DNA from: Marivita sp046591575 | Lineage (GTDB): Bacteria; Pseudomonadota; Alphaproteobacteria; Rhodobacterales; Rhodobacteraceae | Assembly (NCBI RefSeq): GCF_046591575.1 | Contig: NZ_JBIQWA010000001.1 | Coordinates: 620,001-684,000, forward strand | Length of the DNA stretch: 64,000 nt | Direction: 5' to 3' | Shown here: positions 17,451 to 25,555 of the stretch, one piece after another | Position numbering within the stretch: the stretch's first letter is position 1 | Layout: the number at the start of each line of letters is the position of its first letter | Made by a program: the position numbers and the translations under genes | The notes under the pieces: generated by a model | Databases searched by the model: none | Told to the model about the DNA's origin: nothing | The model's input: only the letters and a program-made list of their open reading frames with translations

Positions 17451-18410
17451 CTAGTTAAGAAGACCCAAACTCGTTGCGACCGCTGGATCATAACTGGGCT
17501 CCCGGCCCGTCTTTTTCGTAAAACTGGCCGTGGCGGACTTCATCGCGTCCTGTAAGGGAAAGCCAGGGCCGACATAGGTCACGTCAAGGCGGGACGGCTT
17601 GGAGTGAACCCGGCGAAATACCGTCACATCAGGTTTTTTGTCGAACCAAAACCGGTCGACATGGTCAGCGCGATATTTCCAGGCTTCGGCAATCACCTTA
17701 TCCTGCAATGCCTTACTCGTAACGGTTTTGGTCACAAAGGGTGAGCCATGTCGCGTCATCTGCGTTTTTCCCGTATCAAAGACAAGCTGGTTCTGTCCGG
17801 GACCACGCCGCGACCCCAGATACAAAGCCATGATGGTGCGGCACAGCTGTCCGTACCCTTTGTCGACGCGCTTTGAGAGTTCATTCTTGTCGGTCTCGAT
17901 AAATCGGTTCTCCGATACGAACAGGCGGATAAAAACATCAAGATCAGCAGGCTTTTCAAAGGGGAGCTTAGAGAATTTTCCAAAAACCGTGTCGATTATA
18001 TTCTGGCCATAGGTTGTGGACTTGAACACCATCGACGCATCATCAATCGCGTTAAACAGATCGTCTTTGATCGTTTTGTACTTTGCATCAAGCATGCTTT
18101 GGTGGCTTGCAATATAGGCGTCATACGCTTTGTCGAAACCTGCCGCTGCCTGGCTCATAATAAATACAGGTGGCGCAAACTTTGCGTTGGATGAGACCTC
18201 GGCAATCAGCTTGCCAGGACTTGACGCGGGACAGAACGAGGTAACCGCATCCTTACCAGTTGAAAGCAGGCTTGCCTTTTTGAGAAAGGTGTCACTGTCG
18301 ATGTCAGGATCAGACATTCCATCCAAGGCAGCTTTCATATTCTCGCGCCAGATCGTGATGATAAAATCAAGCTGATCGCCAATTTGTTTGCGGGTCGCAT
18401 AATGGGCCAT
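17451..18410 (-). CDS. Hypothetical protein, 319 residues, no recognised domain
   Basis: I do not recognise this protein. It is soluble-looking and mostly helical, with no signal peptide or membrane segment. It has a moderately basic C-terminal third. Conserved-looking stretches include QIGDQLDFIITIWRENM at the N-terminus, VFIRLFVSENRFIETDKNE near 165, and WKYRADHVDRFWFDKKPDV near 250. The start at 18410 has an ideal AAGGAG seven bases upstream, and that Shine-Dalgarno is part of a hairpin (18418-18438). The neighbour on the same strand is the DUF4214 protein. The A/T-rich leader and lack of family resemblance hint at accessory origin, which is inference. Confidence 0.75.
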   Translation of the reverse strand: MAHYATRKQIGDQLDFIITIWRENMKAALDGMSDPDIDSDTFLKKASLLSTGKDAVTSFCPASSPGKLIAEVSSNAKFAPPVFIMSQAAAGFDKAYDAYIASHQSMLDAKYKTIKDDLFNAIDDASMVFKSTTYGQNIIDTVFGKFSKLPFEKPADLDVFIRLFVSENRFIETDKNELSKRVDKGYGQLCRTIMALYLGSRRGPGQNQLVFDTGKTQMTRHGSPFVTKTVTSKALQDKVIAEAWKYRADHVDRFWFDKKPDVTVFRRVHSKPSRLDVTYVGPGFPLQDAMKSATASFTKKTGREPSYDPAVATSLGLLN

Positions 18411-18417
18411 AATAATA

Positions 18418-18438
18418 CTCCTTAAAAATATAAAGGAG
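18418..18438 (-). promoter_or_regulatory. Hairpin containing the Shine-Dalgarno of the 319-residue protein
   Basis: On the minus strand CTCCTT (18438-18433) and AAGGAG (18423-18418) form a perfect six-base stem around a nine-base A/T loop. AAGGAG is the ribosome-binding site, with seven bases before the ATG at 18410. Such a stem could hold back translation until it melts or is bound. The pairing is seen directly; the regulation is inferred. Confidence 0.5.
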
Positions 18439-18571
18439 CCTAAGCCTCAATGGCGCGCCGAACAAGCATAACACGACACGAGCCACCAGTTGGTCCCGCT
18501 CGTGCCGTTTGTGGATGTCGTTTTTCTCTGCCTTGACCCTTAAATCGGAACAGGACAAGGCAGATTCAAAG

Positions 18572-19960
18572 TCAGTAGCGATAATGCTCTGGTTTGAACG
18601 GACCTTCAGGTGTCACACCGATATAGGATGCCTGATCCGATGACAGTTGTGTCAATTTCACTCCGATCCGGTCCAGATGCAAACGGGCCACCTTCTCGTC
18701 CAGATGCTTGGGCAGGATGTAGACCTGATTGTCGTAGTTCTTGCCGTTCTTCCAAAGCTCGATCTGGGCCAGCACCTGATTGGTAAAGCTGGCCGACATC
18801 ACAAAGGATGGGTGGCCAGTCGCATTGCCAAGGTTCAACAAACGGCCTTCGGACAACAGGATGATCCGGTTGCCCGAAGGCATTTCGATCATGTCCACCT
18901 GTTCCTTGATGTTGGTCCATTTGTGGTTCTTGAGGGACGCCACCTGAATTTCGTTATCGAAGTGGCCGATGTTGCCGACGATGGCCATGTCCTTCATCTC
19001 GCGCATGTGTTCGATGCGGATCACGTCCTTGTTGCCGGTGGTGGTTATGAAAATGTCCGCTGATGACACCACGTCTTCGAGCAGGACAACCTCGAACCCG
19101 TCCATTGCCGCCTGAAGCGCGCAGATCGGGTCGGCTTCGGTCACTTTCACGCGCGCACCTGCGCCGGCGAGGGACGCGGCAGAGCCTTTGCCCACATCGC
19201 CATAGCCGCAGACAACAGCCACCTTGCCCGCCATCATCGTGTCGGTCGCGCGGCGGATTCCGTCAACGAGGCTTTCTTTGCAGCCATATTTGTTGTCGAA
19301 TTTCGACTTGGTGACAGAGTCGTTCACGTTGATCGCCGGGAAGGGAAGTTGGCCGTTCTTGTGCAATTCATAAAGGCGATGCACGCCGGTGGTGGTTTCC
19401 TCGGACACGCCTTTGATGGCGTCGCGGGTCTTGGTGAACCAGCCGGGGGTTTCGGCCATGCGTTTGGCGATCTGCTTCTTGATGACTTCTTCCTCTTCGG
19501 ATTGCGGCACCGGGATGATGTCTTCCCCTGCCTCAGCACGCGCGCCGAGCAGAACGTAGAGTGTCGCGTCGCCGCCATCGTCCAGGATCATGTTGGCACC
19601 TTCGGGGAACATGAAGGACTGGTCTAGGTAGTCCCAGTGTTCCTCGAGCGTCTGACCCTTGATGGCAAAGACCGGCACGCCTGCTTCGGCAATCGCGGCT
19701 GCCGCGTGATCCTGCGTGGAGAAGATGTTGCACGACGCCCAGCGCACATCCGCGCCCAGCGCGGTAAGCGTTTCGATCAGAACCGCCGTCTGGATCGTCA
19801 TGTGCAGGGAACCGACAATGCGCGCCCCGGATAGTGGTTTGCTTTCGCCATACTCTTCCCGCAGCGCCATCAGGCCCGGCATTTCGGTTTCGGCGATGTC
19901 CAGTTCCTTGCGGCCGAACCCGGCCAGTGCAATGTCTTTGACGATGTAATCTTTGGCCAT
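18572..19960 (-). CDS. ahcY: Adenosylhomocysteinase
   Basis: This 462-residue enzyme hydrolyses S-adenosylhomocysteine to adenosine and homocysteine, relieving product inhibition of methyltransferases. It begins MAKDYIVKDIALAGFGRKE and has the NAD-binding VVCGYGDVGKGSAAS motif, NDSVTKSKFDNKYGC with the catalytic lysine, and the usual C-terminal HLDRIGVKLTQL and final HYRY. The frame is open a further 81 codons upstream, but the ATG at 19960 with GGAG upstream is the conserved family start. It is divergent from the HD gene at 20065. In many alphaproteobacteria ahcY lies beside the reg genes, as here. Confidence 0.98.
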   Translation of the reverse strand: MAKDYIVKDIALAGFGRKELDIAETEMPGLMALREEYGESKPLSGARIVGSLHMTIQTAVLIETLTALGADVRWASCNIFSTQDHAAAAIAEAGVPVFAIKGQTLEEHWDYLDQSFMFPEGANMILDDGGDATLYVLLGARAEAGEDIIPVPQSEEEEVIKKQIAKRMAETPGWFTKTRDAIKGVSEETTTGVHRLYELHKNGQLPFPAINVNDSVTKSKFDNKYGCKESLVDGIRRATDTMMAGKVAVVCGYGDVGKGSAASLAGAGARVKVTEADPICALQAAMDGFEVVLLEDVVSSADIFITTTGNKDVIRIEHMREMKDMAIVGNIGHFDNEIQVASLKNHKWTNIKEQVDMIEMPSGNRIILLSEGRLLNLGNATGHPSFVMSASFTNQVLAQIELWKNGKNYDNQVYILPKHLDEKVARLHLDRIGVKLTQLSSDQASYIGVTPEGPFKPEHYRY

Positions 19961-19998
19961 TTGTGGCGCTCCTGAATGTCGTACTGTGTTGCGCGAGG

Positions 19999-20026
19999 AG
20001 GTAGCACGGGGTTGCGCTTGCGGCAA
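19999..20026 (-). promoter_or_regulatory. Candidate ahcY promoter
   Basis: On the minus strand TTGCCG (20026-20021) is followed after 16 bases by CTACCT (20004-19999), about 40 bases before the ahcY ATG. This fits an alphaproteobacterial housekeeping promoter only loosely. Confidence 0.35.
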
Positions 20027-20064
20027 TGCGGTGCAGATTGCGCATAACAGCGGATGAGGCGAGA

Positions 20065-20658
20065 ATGGCAAAAGCCCCAAGAGCGTGGCAGCGGATGTTA
20101 TCCGGACGGCGGTTGGATCTGTTGGACCCGACGCCAGTGGACATTGAAATCGAAGACATTGCCCATGGCCTAGCCTTTGTGGCGCGGTGGAATGGGCAGA
20201 CATTTGGCGATTACGCCTATTCTGTCGCGGAACATTCTTTATTGGTAGAAACGCTGTTCACACGCCTGTCCTCCAAGGCCACCGCGGCAGAGCGGTTGAC
20301 AGCTCTTTTGCATGACGCACCCGAATACGTGATCGGGGATATGATCTCGCCTGTGAAAGCCGCGGTCGGACCAGGTTATGGCGCGCTTGATGATCGGTTA
20401 ACGGCGGCGGTGCATATCCGCTTTGGCTTGCCAGCGGTGACGCCGATCAAACTGAAAAAACAGATCAAAAAAGCGGATCGGATCAGCGCCTGGATGGAAG
20501 CCACCCAGATCGCCGGGTTCACGCGCGACGAGGCGGACAGGTTTTTTGGAGCGCCTGATCTGGATTTGATTGCGGATTTGCGGATTGTCCTGCGACCGCC
20601 TGTTGAGGTGCGACAGGAGTTTACAGCGCGGCACGCGTGTCTTTTGGGACAGATGTAA
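20065..20658 (+). CDS. HD-domain phosphohydrolase (YfbR-like)
   Basis: This 197-residue protein has an HD metal-phosphohydrolase domain: FGDYAYSVAEHSLLVE with His57, then LLHDAPEYVIGDMISPVK with His83-Asp84. The layout is that of the YfbR/5'-nucleotidase HD group, which removes phosphate from deoxynucleoside monophosphates; the exact substrate is not visible. The ATG at 20065 was chosen because GAGG lies just upstream and the family begins there; an ATG 13 codons earlier is possible. It is divergent from ahcY and convergent with regA. Confidence 0.85.
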   Translation: MAKAPRAWQRMLSGRRLDLLDPTPVDIEIEDIAHGLAFVARWNGQTFGDYAYSVAEHSLLVETLFTRLSSKATAAERLTALLHDAPEYVIGDMISPVKAAVGPGYGALDDRLTAAVHIRFGLPAVTPIKLKKQIKKADRISAWMEATQIAGFTRDEADRFFGAPDLDLIADLRIVLRPPVEVRQEFTARHACLLGQM

Positions 20659-20677
20659 GTCGGACCGACCGTCCGAC

Positions 20678-21232
20678 CTACCGAGGAGACCGTTTTGCCA
20701 ATATGCGCTGCAATGTTCGACGGTGCATATTGAGCCGACGCGCCGTTTCAGACACGTTGCGATCACAAAGTTCGTAAACGCGCTGAATATGTTCCCAACG
20801 GACACGATCCGCGCTCATCGGGTTCTCAGGAGGCGGTGGTAAATCATCCCCTTTGACCAACAGAGCGTTTGTTATATCAGTCGCGTCAGCAGGCTTGGAC
20901 AGGTAATCCGTCGCACCGATTTTGACAGCGGCCACCGCTGTGGCGATGGCCCCGTATCCGGTTAAAACCACCACACGGCTGTCCGGGCGTTTTTCCCGGA
21001 TCACCTCGACAACGTCCAAGCCGTTACCGTCTTCAAGTCGAAGATCCACAACCGCATAAGCAGGCGGTCGCGCGGTTGCTATGGCCGATCCGGCGGTAAC
21101 TGACGGGGCTGTCTCGACATCAAAGCCACGTTTCTCCATGGCTTTGGCCAGCCGACGCAGAAATGGTTCATCATCGTCAACTAGAAGCAGGCTCTTGTCT
21201 TCGCCCAAATCTTCCGCTGTGCGCTCGCTCAC
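20678..21232 (-). CDS. regA: Response regulator RegA (PrrA/ActR family)
   Basis: This 184-residue protein is the response regulator of the global redox two-component system. The receiver domain has the phospho-acceptor Asp63 in VVDLRLEDGNG, acidic VDDDE at 18-22, and Lys113 in YLSKPAD. A proline linker (PPPPENP) joins it to a Fis-type helix-turn-helix at the C-terminus (SETARRLNMHRRTLQRIL), the near-invariant RegA DNA-binding motif. It controls photosynthesis, respiration, and carbon and nitrogen fixation genes in relatives. It lies downstream of senC on the same strand, with regB divergent. Confidence 0.96.
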   Translation of the reverse strand: MSERTAEDLGEDKSLLLVDDDEPFLRRLAKAMEKRGFDVETAPSVTAGSAIATARPPAYAVVDLRLEDGNGLDVVEVIREKRPDSRVVVLTGYGAIATAVAAVKIGATDYLSKPADATDITNALLVKGDDLPPPPENPMSADRVRWEHIQRVYELCDRNVSETARRLNMHRRTLQRILAKRSPR

Positions 21233-21311
21233 GTGGTTCCCTCCGGTTGCGATTGAATTAACGCACTATTACTGGGGAATTTTTCAACATCAACGATCAA
21301 ATGATGTGCCG

Positions 21312-21935
21312 CTAGACTGCATTTACAAAGCACGCGGTCCGATCAGCAACATCCTGCGGACTAAGATCGCGGCGGAAGAACTCGACAAACCCATCCTCTG
21401 GCATCACCAGATAGCTGAATGTCGAATGGTCGACGAGGTAGTAATCATCGTCTCCCGGCTGACGGCGATAATAGGTGCGATAAGCCTGGCTGGCAGCGCG
21501 TACCTGCTCTTCAGAGCCGGTCAGTCCAATCATGTCTTCGTGCAGATTTTCTGCGAAATCCCCAACAACTTCGGGCGTGTCGCGGTTTGGATCAACCGAG
21601 ATGAACACAGGCGTCACATCCAGCCCACGCTCTTTCAGAATATCAACCGCCTCTGCGTTTCGAACCGTATCAAGAGGGCATACATCGGGGCAGAATGTAT
21701 AACCGAAATACACCAATGACGGTTTTGTGATCACGTCCTGGTCGGTCACGGTCTGCCCTTCGGAATTCACCAAAGTGAACGGCCCGCCAATTGTGTCGGT
21801 GCCACCAGCCACTTGTGTCGACCGGCACGACGCATATTTGTCACCGCCCGATGATCCCGGCGCAAGCACATACCAAAGCCCGCCAATCACTGCGGTAACA
21901 ACCACCACTGCTGAAATTGCTGCCAATCGTACCAT
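21312..21935 (-). CDS. senC: SCO1/SenC/PrrC family copper chaperone
   Basis: This 207-residue protein is anchored by one N-terminal helix (about 5-26) and faces the periplasm with a thioredoxin-like fold. It carries the copper-binding CxxxC as Cys82 and Cys86 (TFCPDVCPLD) and His170 (VDHSTF). The family delivers copper to the CuA site of cytochrome c oxidase and feeds into Reg/Prr signalling. The ATG at 21935 has a strong GAGAGGG upstream. It is 79 bases from regA on the same strand and divergent from regB. Confidence 0.95.
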   Translation of the reverse strand: MVRLAAISAVVVVTAVIGGLWYVLAPGSSGGDKYASCRSTQVAGGTDTIGGPFTLVNSEGQTVTDQDVITKPSLVYFGYTFCPDVCPLDTVRNAEAVDILKERGLDVTPVFISVDPNRDTPEVVGDFAENLHEDMIGLTGSEEQVRAASQAYRTYYRRQPGDDDYYLVDHSTFSYLVMPEDGFVEFFRRDLSPQDVADRTACFVNAV

Positions 21936-22035
21936 TTTGCCCTCTCTGTTGTCGCAAAAACAAAGCACTTCTCATCAGGTGAGTCATGATTATGCTCGGC
22001 ATCACTTGAGGTAAGGATTTTCAAACCCGAGACAA

Positions 22036-22050
22036 GCGGCGAAAGGGCGC
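22036..22050 (+). promoter_or_regulatory. Possible RegA-type binding site before regB
   Basis: GCGGC-GAAAG-GGCGC resembles the GCGRC / GNCGC inverted arrangement described for RegA/PrrA targets. It ends two bases before the regB ATG, so it also overlaps the ribosome-binding purines. Confidence 0.25.
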
Positions 22051-22052
22051 AG

Positions 22053-23441
22053 ATGACGCAATCCGATTTCGGACTTTTTCACGAGCGCCAGCGCGGCAGC
22101 TTTATACGGTTGCGCACAATGATCTGGTTGCGCTGGTTTGCGATTGTCGGCCAACTGACCGCGATCACACTCGCGCAGCGACTGTACAATCTGCAGTTAG
22201 AGCTGGGGCTGTGCTATCTGGCGGTCGGCGTGTCGATTGTCGGCAATCTGATTGCGATCTTCGTGTTCCCCGAAAACAAACGCTTGAACGAAGCCGAGAA
22301 TTTCATGATGGTTTTGTTCGACCTGCTGCAATTGTGTTTCCTGATCTACCTGACCGGTGGGCTACATAACCCATTCACCATTCTGATCCTCGGCCCGGTC
22401 ATCGTCTCGGCCACAATCATGACCCTGCGCTCAACGATCATTATCGGAGCAACCGCGCTAACGCTGGTGTCTTTGATGGTGTTTTTCCACCTGCCATTGC
22501 GTACGGAACAGGGGTTCATTCTTCGGATTGCAGATGTGTTTGTCTTTGGCCAATGGATCGCCATCGCCATCGCCGTTGTCTTTCTGTCACTTTATGCGCG
22601 CCAGATCACCGAAGAGATGACATCCATGTCGGACGCGGTTGTTGCCACGCAAATGGCGCTTGGCAGAACACAAATGCTGAACAATCTGGGAGGCGTCGTT
22701 GCCGCTGCCGCGCACGAGCTGGGCACGCCTTTGGCGACAATAAAACTGGCCAGCGCAGAGCTGATCGAGGATCTGGAGGACAGACCGGAACTGCAAGAAG
22801 ATGCCCGGTTGATCCGGGAACAGGCTGACCGATGCAGAGACATACTCAGGTCAATGGGGCGCGCTGGCAAAGAAGATCTGCAAATCCGCACAGCGCCCTT
22901 GATCGAAGTTATTCGCGAAGCGGCTGAACCGCATCTGGACCGGGGAAAAGATGTTCTGATTGAAGGGTTTGCAGCCGATGCCACGGATATACTGCCTCCT
23001 CCAACATTGCGTCGGCCCGAAATCATCCATGGATTGCGAAACCTGATCCAGAACGCGGTTGATTTTGCGCGGGCAACGGTGTGGGTCGAAGCGACCTGGA
23101 ATGAGAAGTCGGTGACCGTTCGGATTATGGATGATGGACCGGGCTACCCGACAAATCTTTTGGGCCGGATCGGTGATCCGTTTGTGCGCAATCGCCGGAC
23201 CGAACGCGACCGGACCGCCCGCCCTGAATACGAGGGAATGGGGTTGGGTCTTTTTATTGCCAAGACCCTGCTTGAACGATCCGGTGCAGAGTTGAGTTTT
23301 GCCAATGGCGGCGAACGCGCGAATGGCAAAGGCAAACGTCGAGGAGCGGTGGTTGAAGTTGTTTGGCCAAACGATGCGATCATCCCACCAACTCGGCCGA
23401 AAGGCGAAGGGATCGGGGAAAACCAGCCTTTCGATTTATAG
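22053..23441 (+). CDS. regB: Redox sensor histidine kinase RegB (PrrB family)
   Basis: This 462-residue kinase has six membrane helices in the first 185 residues. The quinone-linked heptapeptide GGLHNPF is at residues 102-108, between helices. The H-box is HELGTPLATIKL with phospho-His221. The redox-active cysteine equivalent is Cys261 (ADRCRDILR), forty residues after the histidine as in the characterised protein. The ATPase domain has NLIQNAVDFA (N-box), DDGPGYP and GMGLGLFIAKTLL. It senses the quinone pool and respiration state and phosphorylates RegA. It is divergent from senC-regA. Confidence 0.97.
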   Translation: MTQSDFGLFHERQRGSFIRLRTMIWLRWFAIVGQLTAITLAQRLYNLQLELGLCYLAVGVSIVGNLIAIFVFPENKRLNEAENFMMVLFDLLQLCFLIYLTGGLHNPFTILILGPVIVSATIMTLRSTIIIGATALTLVSLMVFFHLPLRTEQGFILRIADVFVFGQWIAIAIAVVFLSLYARQITEEMTSMSDAVVATQMALGRTQMLNNLGGVVAAAAHELGTPLATIKLASAELIEDLEDRPELQEDARLIREQADRCRDILRSMGRAGKEDLQIRTAPLIEVIREAAEPHLDRGKDVLIEGFAADATDILPPPTLRRPEIIHGLRNLIQNAVDFARATVWVEATWNEKSVTVRIMDDGPGYPTNLLGRIGDPFVRNRRTERDRTARPEYEGMGLGLFIAKTLLERSGAELSFANGGERANGKGKRRGAVVEVVWPNDAIIPPTRPKGEGIGENQPFDL

Positions 23442-23459
23442 TCCGTTCCCGCTTCAACC

Positions 23460-23474
23460 TTAACGAACCGTTAA
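23460..23474. promoter_or_regulatory. CtrA-type box upstream of the DivL-like gene
   Basis: TTAACGAACCGTTAA fits the full CtrA consensus TTAA-N7-TTAA exactly. It lies 46 bases before the ATG of the DivL-like PAS protein and 18 bases after regB. The position suits control of divL by CtrA; occupancy is not shown. Confidence 0.55.
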
Positions 23475-23520
23475 TCATCTCGCTGTTCAATAGGACAGAT
23501 GTGGAACAGCGCGGTGCGAT

Positions 23521-25029
23521 ATGGATATCTGGGTATTTGTTTCTGTGGTGATCGGACTTGCATGTGCCGGGGTCGCAACCACCGTTCTGATGCGCCGTAA
23601 CGCGGTCGGACAGCCGCCTGAAGCCAGTACGCCGGACACCTCCATCGCTTTGCTGTTTCGCGACGACCAGCTTATCGATGCCGACAACGCAATCTGGCCG
23701 TTATTGCCAGACAGCGAAGGCAAACCAACATGGCAGGACGTCGCCCAAGCCTTGCAAAAAACAGTTCCGGCATTTCCCAAGACAGCCGTCGCGCCCGTTG
23801 GAGAAGCGGGCGAGTCTGGCGTCACGGTACAGGTGACGCAAGTTGAGGATGTCACCCGTGTGACACTGATCCCGAAAGACGCCCAACCGAAAAACTGGTT
23901 CAAAACGCGACAGGCCGAAGTCGCTTTGGCGCATATTTCGCCTGCTCTGGACCTCGCCCCTAACGCGATTTGGTTCGGCGATCCAGACGGCACCGTTCAA
24001 TGGAGCAACGCAACCTTCAAAGCGTTGGAACAGGATTATGCCGGCTCAAAACCACTTGCGGCGCATATCACGGATCTTATTCAGCCGCCGACAGCGCGTG
24101 GCACCAAACGGATTTCCCTGAAATCAAAACACACCCGCGATGATCGTTGGTTCGACGTATCCATCCACAAAACAGCCGAGGGTGACTTGCATTTTGCCTC
24201 CGCAGTCGATGCTGTGGTGAAAGCCGAAGAAGCCCAGCGCAACTTTGTGCAGACCCTGTCGAAGACCTTTGCCAACCTGACAACCGGTCTGGCGATTTTC
24301 AACCGCGACCGCCGGCTCGCCTTGTTCAACCCTGCTTTGATCGATCTCAGCGGACTGTCAGCCGAATTTCTAAGTGGGCGGCCAAATCTATTCGAATTCT
24401 TCGACAAACTGCGCGAACAGCAGATCATGCCCGAACCTAAAAACTATGATGATTGGCGCGAACGCATGGCAAAGCTGGTTGCGGCTGCAAGTGATGACCG
24501 GTTCCGCGAGACATGGACTCTGTCTGACGGTCAAACCTATGATGTGACTGGACGCCCCTATCCGGACGGTGCGATTGCGTTTTTGTTTAACGATATCACC
24601 GCAGAAGTCTCTCTCACACGGGGATTCCGAACCGAGCTGGAAACGATGCAATCCCTGATTGATACCCTGGATGACGCGGTGGCGGTGTTTAACCAGCAAG
24701 GCATCCTGACGGTGTGCAATGCCGCCTACAAAGAGGCTTGGAAGGTTGATCCGGATACCAGCATCACTGACGCGAATATTCTGGATGCAACGCAGGACTG
24801 GAAAGCCGCCTTTCACCCCAACCCGATTTGGCCGGAAATCCGGGATTTTGTCACACGCACAACCGAACGCGCCAGCTGGGACACCGACCTGCGTTCCAGA
24901 GATGGGCGTGACGTGACCTGCCGCATTGATCCAATGTGCTACGGGGCCACGCTGATCCGTTTTAGCATCGGTCATAAGCGCCAGGCACAAAACGACGAAA
25001 AAGATCGTTTGGAGATCGTTTCCGCCTGA
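23521..25029 (+). CDS. divL: DivL-like PAS-domain protein without kinase domain
   Basis: This 502-residue protein starts with a membrane helix (about 4-24), then has a divergent N-terminal region and three PAS-like segments: LAPNAIWFGDPDGTVQWSN near 140, TTGLAIFNRDRRLALFNPA near 258, and DTLDDAVAVFNQQGILTVCN near 380. It ends soon after the third, with no H-box, N-box or G-box, so it cannot be a kinase. It occupies the position of divL before tsaE-amgK in alphaproteobacteria. In Rhodobacter capsulatus the DivL that modulates CtrA and gene-transfer-agent output is likewise a PAS protein without a kinase. A CtrA-type box lies upstream. Confidence 0.78.
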   Translation: MDIWVFVSVVIGLACAGVATTVLMRRNAVGQPPEASTPDTSIALLFRDDQLIDADNAIWPLLPDSEGKPTWQDVAQALQKTVPAFPKTAVAPVGEAGESGVTVQVTQVEDVTRVTLIPKDAQPKNWFKTRQAEVALAHISPALDLAPNAIWFGDPDGTVQWSNATFKALEQDYAGSKPLAAHITDLIQPPTARGTKRISLKSKHTRDDRWFDVSIHKTAEGDLHFASAVDAVVKAEEAQRNFVQTLSKTFANLTTGLAIFNRDRRLALFNPALIDLSGLSAEFLSGRPNLFEFFDKLREQQIMPEPKNYDDWRERMAKLVAAASDDRFRETWTLSDGQTYDVTGRPYPDGAIAFLFNDITAEVSLTRGFRTELETMQSLIDTLDDAVAVFNQQGILTVCNAAYKEAWKVDPDTSITDANILDATQDWKAAFHPNPIWPEIRDFVTRTTERASWDTDLRSRDGRDVTCRIDPMCYGATLIRFSIGHKRQAQNDEKDRLEIVSA

Positions 25030-25081
25030 ACCGGCAACTTCCAATCTTGCGACCCGCGTTGCGGCAAGTCATCATGGCGGC

Positions 25082-25555
25082 ATGACTACCCATCGCGCGG
25101 CGTTCGCCTCACATTCCCCTGACGCCACGGCGCATCTGGCCACCTCTCTTGGGGCCGTTCTGAAAGCGGGCGATTGTCTTCTTCTGTCCGGGGGCATTGG
25201 TGCTGGCAAAAGCCATTTCGCCCGCGCATTGATCCAATCGCGCCTTTCAGAACCCGAGGATGTCCCGTCGCCGACATTCACACTGGTACAGACCTATGAT
25301 TTGCCCGAATGCGAGCTGTGGCATGCTGATCTGTATCGCCTTGGCGCGCCGGATCAGATTATCGAACTGGGGTTGTTGGACGCGTTTGAAACGGCCATCA
25401 CCCTGATCGAATGGCCGGATCGCCTGCAAGATTTGACACCAAGCCATGCGCTCCACCTGGATATCCAGGATTCAAATCATGATGACACACGGCAGATCAC
25501 CCTGACATGGACTGATCCAAAATGGTCGGATGTGATGGCACGGGTGGTGACATGA
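25082..25555 (+). CDS. tsaE: tRNA threonylcarbamoyladenosine biosynthesis ATPase TsaE
   Basis: This 157-residue P-loop protein supports t6A synthesis with TsaB and TsaD. Walker A is GGIGAGKS at 37-44. It also has VPSPTFTLVQTYD and WHADLYRL (Walker B region), and IEWPDRL near residue 118. It follows the PAS gene after 52 bases and overlaps amgK by four bases (ATGA). Confidence 0.96.
   Translation: MTTHRAAFASHSPDATAHLATSLGAVLKAGDCLLLSGGIGAGKSHFARALIQSRLSEPEDVPSPTFTLVQTYDLPECELWHADLYRLGAPDQIIELGLLDAFETAITLIEWPDRLQDLTPSHALHLDIQDSNHDDTRQITLTWTDPKWSDVMARVVT

Noticed and set aside
19961..20064. SAH or SAM riboswitch before ahcY
   Set aside because: Only about 100 bases separate the divergent starts, and I could not find the paired stems of either riboswitch class.
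24388..25044. 218-codon minus-strand frame opposite the PAS gene
   Set aside because: Antisense shadow without a recognisable product.
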